From: UBA4844 sp050943255
GTDB lineage: Bacteria; Bacillota; Syntrophomonadia; Syntrophomonadales; Syntrophomonadaceae
NCBI GenBank assembly: GCA_050943255.1
Contig: JBMNOV010000005.1
Span: 1 to 64,000, forward strand
Direction: 5' to 3'
Length of the DNA: 64,000 nt
Shown here: piece by piece, positions 54,292 to 63,618 of the stretch
Numbering within the stretch: the first letter of the stretch is position 1
Layout: every line of letters begins with the position of its first letter
The notes under the pieces: model-generated
The model's input: the letters and a program-made list of their open reading frames with translations, nothing else
Told to the model about the DNA's origin: nothing
Databases searched by the model: none
Position numbers and translations under genes: made by a program

Positions 54292-55716
54292 ATGGCGAAT
54301 GTAACATACGGAGAGGTGGTCCAGGTTATCGGCGCAGTTGTTGATATACGCTTCAAGCCTGGCGAACTACCTGACCTAATGAACGCTATTACAATAAAAT
54401 CAGAAGGTCAAGATGTGAAAACCACAGGTGATATTGATGTTACCCTGGAGGCCATGCAATTATTAGGTAATGATATTGTACGTTGTGTTGCTTTGCAGCC
54501 TACTGATGGTATTTTCCGGGGAATGAAAGCTACCAATACTGGTGCTTCCATCAAAGTTCCAGTGGGGGAAGGATGTCTAGGGCGAATATTAAACGTACTA
54601 GGACAACCGGTTGATGAAGGCGGTCCGGTTAGTGCTTCTGATTACTGGGAAATCCACCGTAAACCACCCGCATTGGTAGACCAGCTGCCTGCAACGGAGA
54701 TTCTGGAAACTGGTATTAAGGTAGCTGATCTAATTTGTCCTTATGCTAAAGGTGGAAAGATAGGATTATTTGGCGGAGCTGGAGTGGGTAAAACCGTTAT
54801 AATTCAGGAACTTATCAGAAACATTGCCTATGAGCATGGTGGTTATTCAGTATTTACTGGTGTTGGTGAGCGTACCCGTGAAGGCAATGACCTTTGGGGA
54901 GAAATGACGGAATCGGGTGTTATTGAAAAATGTGCCTTAATATTCGGTCAGATGAACGAACCCCCAGGTGCACGACTGAGAGTTGGTCTTACTGGTTTAA
55001 CAATTGCGGAGTACTTCCGTGATTTTTCCGGGCTGGACGTATTAATATTCATTGATAACATTTTCCGATTCGCTCAGGCTGGTAACGAAGTATCTGCCTT
55101 ACTAGGACGTATGCCGTCAGCCGTTGGCTATCAGCCTACCCTGGCAACTGACATGGGTTTACTGCAGGAACGGATTACCTCTACCCGTAAGGGATCTATT
55201 ACTTCAGCTCAGGCTGTTTATGTTCCGGCTGATGACTTAACTGATCCGGCGCCGGCAACTACCTTTGCTCACTTGGATGCTACAACGGTTTTAGCTCGTT
55301 CCATAGCTGAAAAAGGGATATACCCGGCGGTTGATCCCCTGGATTCAACCTCTAGGATATTAGATCCTCAGTTAGTCGGGGAAAAGCATTATACAACAGC
55401 TCGTGGGGTACAACAGATATTGCAGAGGTACAAAGAATTGCAAGATATTATTGCCATACTAGGAATGGATGAATTAACCGATGAAGATAAAATAATAGTA
55501 GCTCGGGCCAGGAAGATTGAAAGATTCTTGTCCCAGCCCTTCCATGTTGCTGAACAATTTACTGGTCAGCCGGGACTCTTTGTACCTGTTAGCGAGACCG
55601 TTGAGTCATTTGCTGAAGTTTTGGAAGGTAAACATGATGGTCTGCCGGAAGCAGCTTTTCTTATGGTTGGCAATATTGATACTGCGGTGGCTAAGGCGAA
55701 AGGACTGGAGGCATAG
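54292..55716 (+). CDS. atpD: ATP synthase subunit beta
   Basis: A 474-residue catalytic F1 subunit. P-loop GGAGVGKT, the catalytic GERTREGNDLW segment and ALLGRMPSAVGYQPTL (DELSEED-side region) are present. The DELSEED loop reads DELTDED. AAAGGAGG precedes the ATG. Confidence 0.97.
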   Translation: MANVTYGEVVQVIGAVVDIRFKPGELPDLMNAITIKSEGQDVKTTGDIDVTLEAMQLLGNDIVRCVALQPTDGIFRGMKATNTGASIKVPVGEGCLGRILNVLGQPVDEGGPVSASDYWEIHRKPPALVDQLPATEILETGIKVADLICPYAKGGKIGLFGGAGVGKTVIIQELIRNIAYEHGGYSVFTGVGERTREGNDLWGEMTESGVIEKCALIFGQMNEPPGARLRVGLTGLTIAEYFRDFSGLDVLIFIDNIFRFAQAGNEVSALLGRMPSAVGYQPTLATDMGLLQERITSTRKGSITSAQAVYVPADDLTDPAPATTFAHLDATTVLARSIAEKGIYPAVDPLDSTSRILDPQLVGEKHYTTARGVQQILQRYKELQDIIAILGMDELTDEDKIIVARARKIERFLSQPFHVAEQFTGQPGLFVPVSETVESFAEVLEGKHDGLPEAAFLMVGNIDTAVAKAKGLEA

Positions 55717-55719
55717 CTT

Positions 55720-56130
55720 ATGGCAGATAACACCTTCATGCTAGAAATAGTAACCCCTGAACAAATTCTTTTCCGTGATGAAGTTCAGTTTATGGTTGCT
55801 CCCGGTGCCGAAGGTGAATTGGGTTTCATGAAAAACCATGCTCCCCTAGTGGCAGCTTTAAATATAGGGGTGCTGCGTTATAAAGATGTTAGTGGCACGT
55901 TTAAGAAGATCGCTCTAAGTGGGGGATTTGTAGAAGTAATAGATAATGTTGCTCGGATTTTAGCCGAGACTGCTGAGCACGGAGGAGAAATCGATGTACT
56001 GCGGGCCAAGGCAGCTAAGGAGAGGGCGGAAAAAAGATTACAAGAACGTGAAGCTAATACCAATCTAAGCAGAGCCGAAATGGCACTAAAGCGAGCTGTG
56101 GCTAGGTTAAAGGCAGCGGATGTAATTTAA
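55720..56130 (+). CDS. atpC: ATP synthase subunit epsilon
   Basis: A 136-residue subunit regulating hydrolysis. The N-terminal beta-sandwich (PEQILFRDEVQFMVAPGAEG) and two-helix C-terminal domain with AEMALKRAVARL are complete, so it can fold up against F1 to inhibit ATP hydrolysis. It starts 3 bases after the atpD stop and ends the operon at a hairpin. Confidence 0.95.
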   Translation: MADNTFMLEIVTPEQILFRDEVQFMVAPGAEGELGFMKNHAPLVAALNIGVLRYKDVSGTFKKIALSGGFVEVIDNVARILAETAEHGGEIDVLRAKAAKERAEKRLQEREANTNLSRAEMALKRAVARLKAADVI

Positions 56131-56150
56131 TAGTATATCATAAACTCCTG

Positions 56151-56179
56151 GCCGGAAGGGCGCTTAAGATCCTTCCGGC
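56151..56179 (+). terminator. Hairpin terminator ending the ATP synthase operon
   Basis: A perfect 9-bp GC-rich stem (56151-56159 with 56171-56179), 11-nt loop, then TTTAAGTT. The T-run is short, but position after the last atp gene supports termination. Confidence 0.7.
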
Positions 56180-56260
56180 TTTAAGTTAAAAGCATAGCTG
56201 GGATTATAATGTATTAATTAGTTAGTTAACATGTGATGGGGGAATTAATAATAACACCAG

Positions 56261-56443
56261 ATGGATAATTTGGCAAAATATTTTATTATTATCACCCTGG
56301 TATACTACTTAATTAAAGTTTTACTTTATTTGTTCCTTTGGATGGCAAGCTGTAAGGTGCAGGAGAAAGCTATGGCTGCCAAAAGTAAAAAGAAAAAACG
56401 TAAGTCAGCTAACAGTAATTCCAATATTAAATTAAAGCATTAG
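56261..56443 (+). CDS. Small single-helix membrane protein (first of a related pair)
   Basis: A 60-residue protein: one transmembrane helix (about 7-27) then a Lys-rich basic tail. Its layout, hydrophobic helix, then KVQEKAMAAK and a charged tail, mirrors the next gene (KFEKKALAAK), suggesting duplication. No family recognised. The only ribosome-like GGGGG is 20 bases upstream, so the start is uncertain. Confidence 0.55.
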   Translation: MDNLAKYFIIITLVYYLIKVLLYLFLWMASCKVQEKAMAAKSKKKKRKSANSNSNIKLKH

Positions 56444-56477
56444 CATGCACTAAACCGCTTAAGCTGGGAGGCTTAGT

Positions 56478-56711
56478 ATGGATAAACTTTTATATGTATT
56501 AATAGGCCTTGTATCAGTAGTTAATATTATTTTTCTAGTATTTATATGGCGTCAGCTTATTAAGTTTGAAAAAAAGGCTTTGGCTGCCAAGCAAGCAAAG
56601 GAGAAATACTTAGACCAGTTAAGGCTTGAACAGGAGGAAGAAAATCAGAAAAAGGGAGCACAGAATCAGGGCGAAGGTGAAAAAAAAACTAATGATAATA
56701 AATCAGATTAG
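56478..56711 (+). CDS. Small single-helix membrane protein (second of the pair)
   Basis: A 77-residue protein with one transmembrane helix (about 4-24), then an amphipathic KKALAAKQAKEKYLDQLRLE helix and a Glu/Gln/Lys-rich tail. Good GGGAGG site before the ATG. Position between atpC and ywmB is that of small membrane proteins in other Firmicutes, but I cannot name its family. A terminator follows at 56755. Confidence 0.7.
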   Translation: MDKLLYVLIGLVSVVNIIFLVFIWRQLIKFEKKALAAKQAKEKYLDQLRLEQEEENQKKGAQNQGEGEKKTNDNKSD

Positions 56712-56754
56712 AAAGTGTAATCACCCCAATAATCTATGAAATTACTCAGAAAAA

Positions 56755-56778
56755 CCTGGCAATTGTCAGGATTTTTTT
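56755..56778 (+). terminator. Rho-independent terminator before ywmB
   Basis: A 6-bp stem (56755-56760 with 56765-56770, one G-U pair), 4-nt loop and seven T at 56772-56778. It ends the small-membrane-protein unit. Confidence 0.7.
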
Positions 56779-56997
56779 ATTTTAGGAAGAATTTTGCGGG
56801 GATATTTCACCATAAGACTGGTAAGAATCTTGATAGCAAGCAGGTAAATTTTTTGCATCTACGGGCTATTGTAGTAGATAACGCGTATCTACCGTTTTAT
56901 AAGACGAGAGAAGTAAGATGCCCCAATAATCTAAATATAAAGTATTACTGGAGTTTCCTGTTTATCAAGGAGAAGGTCTTACTGGGAGGGAGTACAA

Positions 56998-57741
56998 TTG
57001 CAAAAGGGTATTGTTTATATAATAATTTTTATATTCTTATGTGTTATAAGTAATTATAGTAGTAATTTTGTCATAGGTAGACATATTACAAATCAATCTC
57101 CATATTACCTATCTTTTGCATCTATCGGTGCAATTTATCTGGAATCACGCTTAGACTGCTGGGCAAAAATAAATACAACCACATCCGAGCAGGAAATACA
57201 AGATTATTTACTGCAAATAATGCAAGGCATTAATCACCGGGTTATTTCGGATAACATGCAAATAGAAAGCAATAACAGTACTAAAACTTTATTTTATAAA
57301 GAAGAACACCCAGAAGAAAAGTTTATTGTGACGATAAAGTCAGATAATATAAGTGGTATTACTGATTTGATGTTTAGCATCATTTCACAAAAACAGCAGT
57401 ATGAGCTGCAGACTTATGTAGAACAACTCATCCAAATACCCGGGTTGAAATGGAAATTCTACTATTTGTACCAAGGGGAAATACCTTATAAGCTTACGGT
57501 AGAATCCAGAGAAAAGCTAATAAATGTTATCCTTAAAAACATGAATGCTAGAGAAAATGAAGTTTACAAGGAAAATGGTGTAATTAGCACCACAGCTTAT
57601 AGTCCTGTTATAGCCAAAGAAATACCCGGCTTAAATATGAATGGCATTAAATATAATATTCAGATAGCCATGACCAATAGTAGTCAAAAAAATAAAACTG
57701 TGGTTTATATTGGTTCCCCATTAATTCTTGGTGAATATTAG
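56998..57741 (+). CDS. YwmB-family protein
   Basis: A 247-residue protein with an N-terminal hydrophobic segment (about 4-20), so membrane-anchored or secreted. Its size, its two-domain alpha/beta character and its place directly before murA match YwmB, a family named for a TATA-binding-protein-like fold with no known role. Sequence similarity is judged by context more than motif. TTG start after GGGAGGGAG. Confidence 0.7.
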   Translation: MQKGIVYIIIFIFLCVISNYSSNFVIGRHITNQSPYYLSFASIGAIYLESRLDCWAKINTTTSEQEIQDYLLQIMQGINHRVISDNMQIESNNSTKTLFYKEEHPEEKFIVTIKSDNISGITDLMFSIISQKQQYELQTYVEQLIQIPGLKWKFYYLYQGEIPYKLTVESREKLINVILKNMNARENEVYKENGVISTTAYSPVIAKEIPGLNMNGIKYNIQIAMTNSSQKNKTVVYIGSPLILGEY

Positions 57742-57780
57742 AATACTTAGATAAGTTTTAGCGGAGGTGTTTTTCCCAAA

Positions 57781-59034
57781 TTGTTACTACATGTTTATAA
57801 TAAAGCTCGACTATCCGGGGAAATAACAGTAAGTTCCTCAAAAAATGCTATACTACCTATTCTCGCTGCCTCCTTATTAAGTACTGAGAAAGTTGAAATA
57901 AAAAAGGTACCTTATATTAACGATGTAATTATTATTACCGAACTTATTCGTAATCTAGGGGTTAATACCCAAAATAACGGAAATAACATTATTCTTGGCG
58001 CTGATACTGTAAGTGATAGCCCCGACTTTGATCTGGTGCGACAGATAAGGGCATCTTTTCTAATAATGGGACCATTACTAGCCCGTCATGGTCGAGTGAA
58101 AATAGCATTTCCAGGTGGATGTGCTATTGGCAATCGCCCTATAGATCTACATCTAAAAGGGTTTGTAGCACTTGGAGCTAAAATCAGATTAAGTTATGGT
58201 AATGTAATTGCTACCAGCCAAAGGTTAAAGGGAAACCATATTTATCTTGATTTTCCCAGTGTTGGTGCTACCGAAAACATAATGATGGCAGCTGCACTGG
58301 CTGATGGAACTAGTTACATTGAAAATGCTGCACTTGAACCGGAAATTGTGGATTTAGCTAATTTTATTAATTCTATGGGGGGGAAGATAACAGGTGCAGG
58401 TAGTAATGTAATAAAGGTCGAAGGAGTTAAAGAACTAAAAGGTACAAGTTATACTCCCATAGCTGACCGGATTGAAGTTGGAACATATATGGTAGCAGCA
58501 GCTGCTACTGCAGGAGACATAACTATAAAAAATGTTATTCCAGAACATGTTAAGGCTATAAGTGCCAAATTAATAGAAAGTGGAGTAGAGATCATTGAAA
58601 ACCAAGATAAAATAAGGGTGAAACGTAATCAAGCAATTAAACCCTTATATATAAAGACATTACCTTATCCAGGTTTCCCCACCGACATGCAAGCACAGTT
58701 TATGGCCTATTTAAGCTGTGCAGAGGGCAGTAGTATAATTACCGAATCTGTTTTTGAAAACCGGTTTATGCACGTAGCAGAATTAACCAGAATGGGGGCT
58801 AATATCAACACTGAAGGAAGGACTGCAATAATAAAAGGGGTAAAAGAGTTAAGTGGGGCTAATGTAAAAGCCACTGATCTAAGAGCTGGAGCCGCGTTAC
58901 TAATCGGTGCTCTTACCGCAAGAGGAAAAAGTACAATAACTAATAGTGAACATATTGACCGTGGGTACGAGAATATTGTAGAAAAACTGACCCACTTAGG
59001 TGCTAAAATATCCCGTGAACAAAAAAAAGATTAG
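57781..59034 (+). CDS. murA: UDP-N-acetylglucosamine 1-carboxyvinyltransferase (second copy)
   Basis: A 417-residue MurA paralogue of the gene at 9962. It has Lys21-Asn22 (SSKNA), the catalytic Cys114 in PGGCAIGNRPIDLH and LRAGAAL, so it should be active. It is the copy in the conserved ywmB-murA-spoIID context (the Bacillus murAA position). TTG start with GGAGGTG upstream. spoIID follows after 33 bp. Confidence 0.95.
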   Translation: MLLHVYNKARLSGEITVSSSKNAILPILAASLLSTEKVEIKKVPYINDVIIITELIRNLGVNTQNNGNNIILGADTVSDSPDFDLVRQIRASFLIMGPLLARHGRVKIAFPGGCAIGNRPIDLHLKGFVALGAKIRLSYGNVIATSQRLKGNHIYLDFPSVGATENIMMAAALADGTSYIENAALEPEIVDLANFINSMGGKITGAGSNVIKVEGVKELKGTSYTPIADRIEVGTYMVAAAATAGDITIKNVIPEHVKAISAKLIESGVEIIENQDKIRVKRNQAIKPLYIKTLPYPGFPTDMQAQFMAYLSCAEGSSIITESVFENRFMHVAELTRMGANINTEGRTAIIKGVKELSGANVKATDLRAGAALLIGALTARGKSTITNSEHIDRGYENIVEKLTHLGAKISREQKKD

Positions 59035-59067
59035 CATTAACATATAAATTAAGCCATATAAATTGGC

Positions 59068-60003
59068 ATGAGGAAAAAAAGATTAAAATTTATTTTATTG
59101 ATTATAACATTAATGGTATTAATAATAATACCTGTTTTTTTTATTTTAGAACAGATAAACATATTAGATACATATTATAAAGAACCCCAAATCAAATTAT
59201 ATTTAAAACAAGAAAATCAAGTAATAAAACTATCAATAGAAGAGTATATTATTGGAACTGTGGCGGCTGAAATGCCAGCTTCATTTGAAGAGGAGGCTTT
59301 AAAGGCTCAGGCAGTATGTGCCCGGACTTATGCATTAAGAAAAATCTTAGACAATAAACCATATCCTTATGACGCTGACCTATCTGATGATATTAATTCA
59401 TGCCAAGCTTTTATTACGGAGCAAGAATTCTATAAGCGCCATCCCAATTCAAAAAAACTTTTTCAGAAGATAAAAAGAGCAGTTGCAGCAACTCGTGGTG
59501 AAATTATGATTTACAATCAAGAGCCTATAGATGCACTTTATCATTCTACCTGTGGGGGTAGTACCGAAAGTGCAATAAATGTTTGGGGTAATGATGTTCC
59601 CTACTTGCGCTCAGTAAAGTGTGGATATTGCATGAAGTCTAATTATTACAATAATGTCATGGTTTTCTCAATTCCGGATTTCAATAAATCTCTAGGGCTT
59701 AATGGCGATAAACTTACTTTCAATGTAGCAGAAAATACACCTAGTGGCCGCATTAAAAAGATAGTAATAAGTGGAGTAGAGTTATCAGGGGAAAAGCTAC
59801 GTCAAATTTTAGGTCTACCATCAACCTGGGTAGGCCTGAGGATTAATGAATCCAAAGTAGAGGTTCATAGTCGGGGTTACGGTCATGGTTTAGGTTTATG
59901 CCAGTACGGAGCAAATGGTATGGCTAGTAAAGGCAAGAACTACCACCAGATTCTGAGAAGGTATTACCAAAAAATACAGTTTACCAAACTTAATTATGAA
60001 TGA
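59068..60003 (+). CDS. spoIID: Stage II sporulation protein D
   Basis: A 311-residue membrane-anchored lytic transglycosylase needed for forespore engulfment. One N-terminal transmembrane helix (about 7-28). AEMPASFEEEALKAQAVCAR holds the catalytic glutamate region, STCGG the conserved cysteine and SRGYGHGLGLCQYGA the C-terminal motif. No strong ribosome site is seen before the ATG. In Bacillus spoIIQ lies downstream; it is absent here. Confidence 0.94.
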   Translation: MRKKRLKFILLIITLMVLIIIPVFFILEQINILDTYYKEPQIKLYLKQENQVIKLSIEEYIIGTVAAEMPASFEEEALKAQAVCARTYALRKILDNKPYPYDADLSDDINSCQAFITEQEFYKRHPNSKKLFQKIKRAVAATRGEIMIYNQEPIDALYHSTCGGSTESAINVWGNDVPYLRSVKCGYCMKSNYYNNVMVFSIPDFNKSLGLNGDKLTFNVAENTPSGRIKKIVISGVELSGEKLRQILGLPSTWVGLRINESKVEVHSRGYGHGLGLCQYGANGMASKGKNYHQILRRYYQKIQFTKLNYE

Positions 60004-60398
60004 CCCCGAAGGATAAATCCTGACTAAGAAGTAGATTGGTTTTAAAGTTTATTAATTACGTTGCTGGCAATAGATGCTGGAAAAAGAAGCAATCGGGAGA
60101 TCCCGGATTGTTGGTAAAGGCTAAATAAACATAAAATAAGGTGTATCGGGGGCAGTTGGCCAGTTTAGTCAGCTACCCCCTTAAGTTTGCATTATATGAT
60201 AAAGCAGGTGATTGTCAATTCTACTTGATCCGTTCTATCTAAAGCATATCCTTAAAAAATACATGTATTGCATGGGCGGCTAAAAAAAGTAATTAGCCTT
60301 TTCTAATTAAAGTTATTAAAAGCGGTTAAATTCGAAATTAGTTTTAAACCCTTCCAGACGTGAATATAAATTAATAATTGATGCAGGGAGGGTGGAAC
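60004..60398 (+). other. Gene-free interval between spoIID and spoIIID
   Basis: No coding frame that I would support lies here, though Bacillus has spoIIQ in this place. An imperfect GC hairpin at 60148-60180 (GGGGG with CCCCC and a second 6-bp helix, one C-A mismatch) may terminate spoIID. A small near-palindrome sits at 60091-60110. No sigma-E promoter could be fixed by eye. Confidence 0.6.
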
Positions 60399-60692
60399 TT
60401 GCAGAATTATATAAGAAAAAGGGCAGTTAAAATGGCCCAACATATTCTGCGGACCTCGGCTACAGTTAGGCAAACAGCTGAGGTATTTGGTATCTCCAAG
60501 AGCACCGTTCATAAAGATGTTTCCGAAAGGTTACCAAGGATTGATGAGCAATTAGCCCAGAAGGTTAAATCAATTTTAGAAAAAAATAAAGCTGAAAGGC
60601 ATATAAGGGGAGGAGAAGCTACACGACAAAAATATGCATCCTCTCATTCTTCCAAAAATATAACCCCGGCTGGTCAGGATATCTCCTCCTGA
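60399..60692 (+). CDS. spoIIID: Stage III sporulation transcriptional regulator SpoIIID
   Basis: A 97-residue DNA-binding protein that tunes mother-cell gene expression. The helix-turn-helix segment RQTAEVFGISKSTVHKDVSERL is nearly invariant in SpoIIID, and a basic second helix region follows. TTG 60399 has GGGAGGGTGG upstream; the longer frame includes that site. mbl is next, as in Bacillus. Confidence 0.95.
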   Translation: MQNYIRKRAVKMAQHILRTSATVRQTAEVFGISKSTVHKDVSERLPRIDEQLAQKVKSILEKNKAERHIRGGEATRQKYASSHSSKNITPAGQDISS

Positions 60693-60792
60693 TATAAATA
60701 TACCTACTTTAATTAACATGAGATATAATAAACATTAGCGCAACGGAAAAATCAGGATACAATGATATGTTTGTTAGGAGGCACTATGGAGA

Positions 60793-61827
60793 ATGTGTTT
60801 CGGTTTTGGGGAAGATATCGGCATAGATTTAGGAACAGCTAGTGTATTAGTTTTTAAAAAAGGCAGCGGAATTATTTTAAATGAACCATCAGTAGTGGCA
60901 ATTGATAAGAACACCGATAAAGTAATTGCAATAGGCGAAGAAGCCCGCCAAATGTTGGGGAGGACACCGGGTCACATAGTTGCCATTCGTCCTTTAAAAG
61001 AAGGAGTCATAGCAGATTATGAAACTACGGAAAAGATGCTAACCTATTTTATCCGTAAAATTATGGGAAATAGACTTTTTATTAAACCCCGTGTAATTGT
61101 ATGTATTCCTACTGGTGCAACCGATGTAGAGGAGCGTGCAGTGAGGCAGGCTACTTTATCCTCCGGGGCCAGACAAGCTTTTATTATTGAAGAGCCGGTA
61201 GCAGCAGCATTAGGTGCAGGTATTAACATATCGGATGCTATTGGTAACATGGTAGTAGATATTGGCGGGGGAACTGCGGATATTGCAATACTATCTCTAG
61301 GAGGATTAGTTTGTAATGCTTCATTGCGAGTTGGAGGGGACAAGTTTGATGAAGCTTTAATTCGCTATATTAGGCGTAAGTATAATCTCATGATAGGTGA
61401 GCGTACAGCTGAAGAGATTAAGATAAAGATAGGTACAGCATATGTTACAGAAAATAACCGTGATCGTACAATTGAGGTGCGGGGACGAGACCTTTTAACT
61501 GGGTTACCTAAAACAGTTTCAATTACTTCAGCCGAAAGCTGGGAAGCTCTGCAGGAACCAATCGAAATCGTAAGTGAAGGAGTTAAAAAGGTTTTAGAAA
61601 CTGCTCCACCCGAATTAGCTGCTGATATTCTAAATAATGGAATAGTAATGACCGGTGGAGGTTCTCTATTGGATGGACTTGATACACTTTTATCAAAAGA
61701 AACTAATCTTCCAGTTCATATTGCTGAAGATGCTATTTCCTGTGTAGCTATGGGTACAGGTAAAGCTCTACAAGAGATGTCAGTGCTAAGACGAACTCAA
61801 AATAAAGCTACACGCCGAGTGTTATAA
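60793..61827 (+). CDS. mbl: MreB-family actin homologue (Mbl)
   Basis: A 344-residue cytoskeletal ATPase guiding lateral wall synthesis. DIGIDLGTASVLV (phosphate 1), IPTGATDVEERAV, DIGGGTADIAIL (phosphate 2) and MTGGGSLLDGL (adenosine) are the actin-fold motifs. The neighbour spoIIID points to the mbl copy. AGGAGG lies 11 bases before the ATG. Confidence 0.93.
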   Translation: MCFGFGEDIGIDLGTASVLVFKKGSGIILNEPSVVAIDKNTDKVIAIGEEARQMLGRTPGHIVAIRPLKEGVIADYETTEKMLTYFIRKIMGNRLFIKPRVIVCIPTGATDVEERAVRQATLSSGARQAFIIEEPVAAALGAGINISDAIGNMVVDIGGGTADIAILSLGGLVCNASLRVGGDKFDEALIRYIRRKYNLMIGERTAEEIKIKIGTAYVTENNRDRTIEVRGRDLLTGLPKTVSITSAESWEALQEPIEIVSEGVKKVLETAPPELAADILNNGIVMTGGGSLLDGLDTLLSKETNLPVHIAEDAISCVAMGTGKALQEMSVLRRTQNKATRRVL

Positions 61828-61921
61828 GTTAAAGAATGGCTTATATTATTACGATAATAATTAGGGATGCGGTAGCAGCATAATTTTTATAAGAAATAAA
61901 TTGTTCCTGGGGGTATTACTT

Positions 61922-62683
61922 TTGATTAAAGGGCTTTATACCGCAGGTGCGGGAATGATGGTACAAATGGTTCGTCAAGATACATTAGCCAATAATCTGG
62001 CTAATGTGAATACAGTAGGATACAAAAGGCAGATAGCTGTATCACGTGCTTTTCCTGACATGCTTATAAGCCGTGTAGGTGGATTAACAAAGGATGAAGC
62101 ACAAGAACCACAGGTGGAACTTATTGGAGGACTGGGCACAGGGGTTGCTCTTGATAAGGTTTATAGTGATCTGGGAATAGGGAGCTTAAAAAAAACATCT
62201 AATCCTACTGACCTAGCCTTGGGTAGCAACTGCTATTTTGTTGTCCAAACTAGCCAGGGAGAACGTTATACTCGTAATGGGCAATTTAAACTAAATAATG
62301 AAGGATTGTTAACTAACCAGGGCTATTTAGCACTTGATACCAATAACCGTGCAATTCGTATACAGGGCGATTTTTTAGTTGATACCCAGGGAAATATTTC
62401 GGTTAATGGAGAAACTATTTGCCAGCTCAAGATAGTAAGTTTTGAAAATCCGCAATACCTTTTGCGCGAGGGTGATAACCTTCTGGCATCTCCTGAAGCA
62501 GCAAATAATACGGTTATGCCCGGTGTATTACAAGGTTATGTAGAGGAATCCAATGTTAATGCAGTGAAGGAAATGGTTGAACTAATTAATGTAGTAAGAG
62601 CCTATGAAACAATGCAAAAAGTAGTACAGGCTGAAGATGAGATTACAGGAATTGCCATTAATCAGGTAGGGAGTGTAGTTTGA
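61922..62683 (+). CDS. Flagellar rod/hook basal-body protein (FlhO/FlgF-FlgG type)
   Basis: A 253-residue flagellar basal-body rod protein. KGLYTAGAGMMVQMVRQD and LANNLANVNTVGYKR form the N-terminal rod signature, and VVRAYETMQKVVQAEDE the C-terminal one. In Bacillus flhO and flhP follow mbl; here only one gene is present before a terminator. TTG 61922 with GGGGGT upstream gives the usual N-terminus; the frame opens at 61901. Confidence 0.9.
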   Translation: MIKGLYTAGAGMMVQMVRQDTLANNLANVNTVGYKRQIAVSRAFPDMLISRVGGLTKDEAQEPQVELIGGLGTGVALDKVYSDLGIGSLKKTSNPTDLALGSNCYFVVQTSQGERYTRNGQFKLNNEGLLTNQGYLALDTNNRAIRIQGDFLVDTQGNISVNGETICQLKIVSFENPQYLLREGDNLLASPEAANNTVMPGVLQGYVEESNVNAVKEMVELINVVRAYETMQKVVQAEDEITGIAINQVGSVV

Positions 62684-62692
62684 ATATTACAG

Positions 62693-62717
62693 ACCCGCCG
62701 TAAGGCGGGTTTTTTTT
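62693..62717 (+). terminator. Rho-independent terminator after the flagellar gene
   Basis: A perfect 7-bp GC-rich stem (ACCCGCC with GGCGGGT), 4-nt loop and eight T. Confidence 0.92.
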
Positions 62718-62841
62718 ATCTTTGCTTGACCTATAAACTTGTACCAAACCAGGGCGAATAGTATTATATTACCCAAATAGTAAAAGGTAGAATATTGGAA
62801 TTAATACAATCAAAATAAAGTAAGGAGTTTTAAAGGTTGGG

Positions 62842-63588
62842 ATGGAAAGGGAAAAGATACCTCAAGCCAACATATTAGATTGCAAATTAAACCTGGTAGA
62901 TATGGAAGAAACCCTGAGGTTAATAGAATTACTAGTCTATAAAGGAGATAACCATCATGTGGTTACACTGAATGCGGAGATCGTCTACCAGGCCACTATA
63001 AATAAAGAATTACAAGAAATAATAAATAAGGCTAGTTTAGTTACGGCAGATGGGATAGGAATCGTCTGGGCAGCAAGAACCTTGGGTTTTTTACAAAAAG
63101 AAAGGGTTAGCGGGATAGATTTAATGCTTAAGACCTGTTCTCGGGCAGCCATGCGGGGTTGGAAAGTTTACCTGTTAGGGGCAGCTCCTGGAGTAGCTGA
63201 GAAAGCCGCCGAGGAACTTAAGCAAAAATATCCGGGGTTAAATATTTGCGGTTATCAACATGGCTATTTTGATAGGCAAGCTGAAAAGCAGATAATTGCT
63301 GGTATAATTGCAAAAAAACCTCAGGTATTATTTGCAGCCATGGGAGCACCTAAACAGGAATTTTGGTTAAGTCGGAACCTTGAGCGATTACAAGTTCCCG
63401 TTAGTATTGGTGTAGGAGGAAGTTTTGATGTTATAGCAGGGATAAAACGGAGGGCACCGCAAATGTTTATAAAATTAAACCTGGAATGGCTATATCGTTT
63501 ACTTTCAGAACCAGCACGATTTAGGCGACAGTTAGTTTTGCCAGCTTTTGTTATAGCAGTATTAAGGCAGAAATATGATTTTAAATAA
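62842..63588 (+). CDS. WecG/TagA/CpsF-family glycosyltransferase
   Basis: A 248-residue membrane-associated enzyme of the GT26 family, adding ManNAc-type sugars in teichoic acid or exopolysaccharide assembly. TLNAEIVYQA, TADGIGIVWAA, VYLLGAAPGV and AMGAPKQEFW are hallmark segments. Full length. The donor sugar is not predictable. It has a weak ribosome site, AAAGG. Monocistronic or with the FtsA-like gene downstream. Confidence 0.91.
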   Translation: MEREKIPQANILDCKLNLVDMEETLRLIELLVYKGDNHHVVTLNAEIVYQATINKELQEIINKASLVTADGIGIVWAARTLGFLQKERVSGIDLMLKTCSRAAMRGWKVYLLGAAPGVAEKAAEELKQKYPGLNICGYQHGYFDRQAEKQIIAGIIAKKPQVLFAAMGAPKQEFWLSRNLERLQVPVSIGVGGSFDVIAGIKRRAPQMFIKLNLEWLYRLLSEPARFRRQLVLPAFVIAVLRQKYDFK

Positions 63589-63618
63589 TAGGGAATTGAA
63601 GTTGTAAGGGGGATGACA

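Noticed and set aside
56736..57053. A 105-residue open frame between the small membrane gene and ywmB
   Set aside because: It contains a rho-independent terminator (56755-56778), has no ribosome site, overlaps the start of ywmB and has non-coding-like composition.
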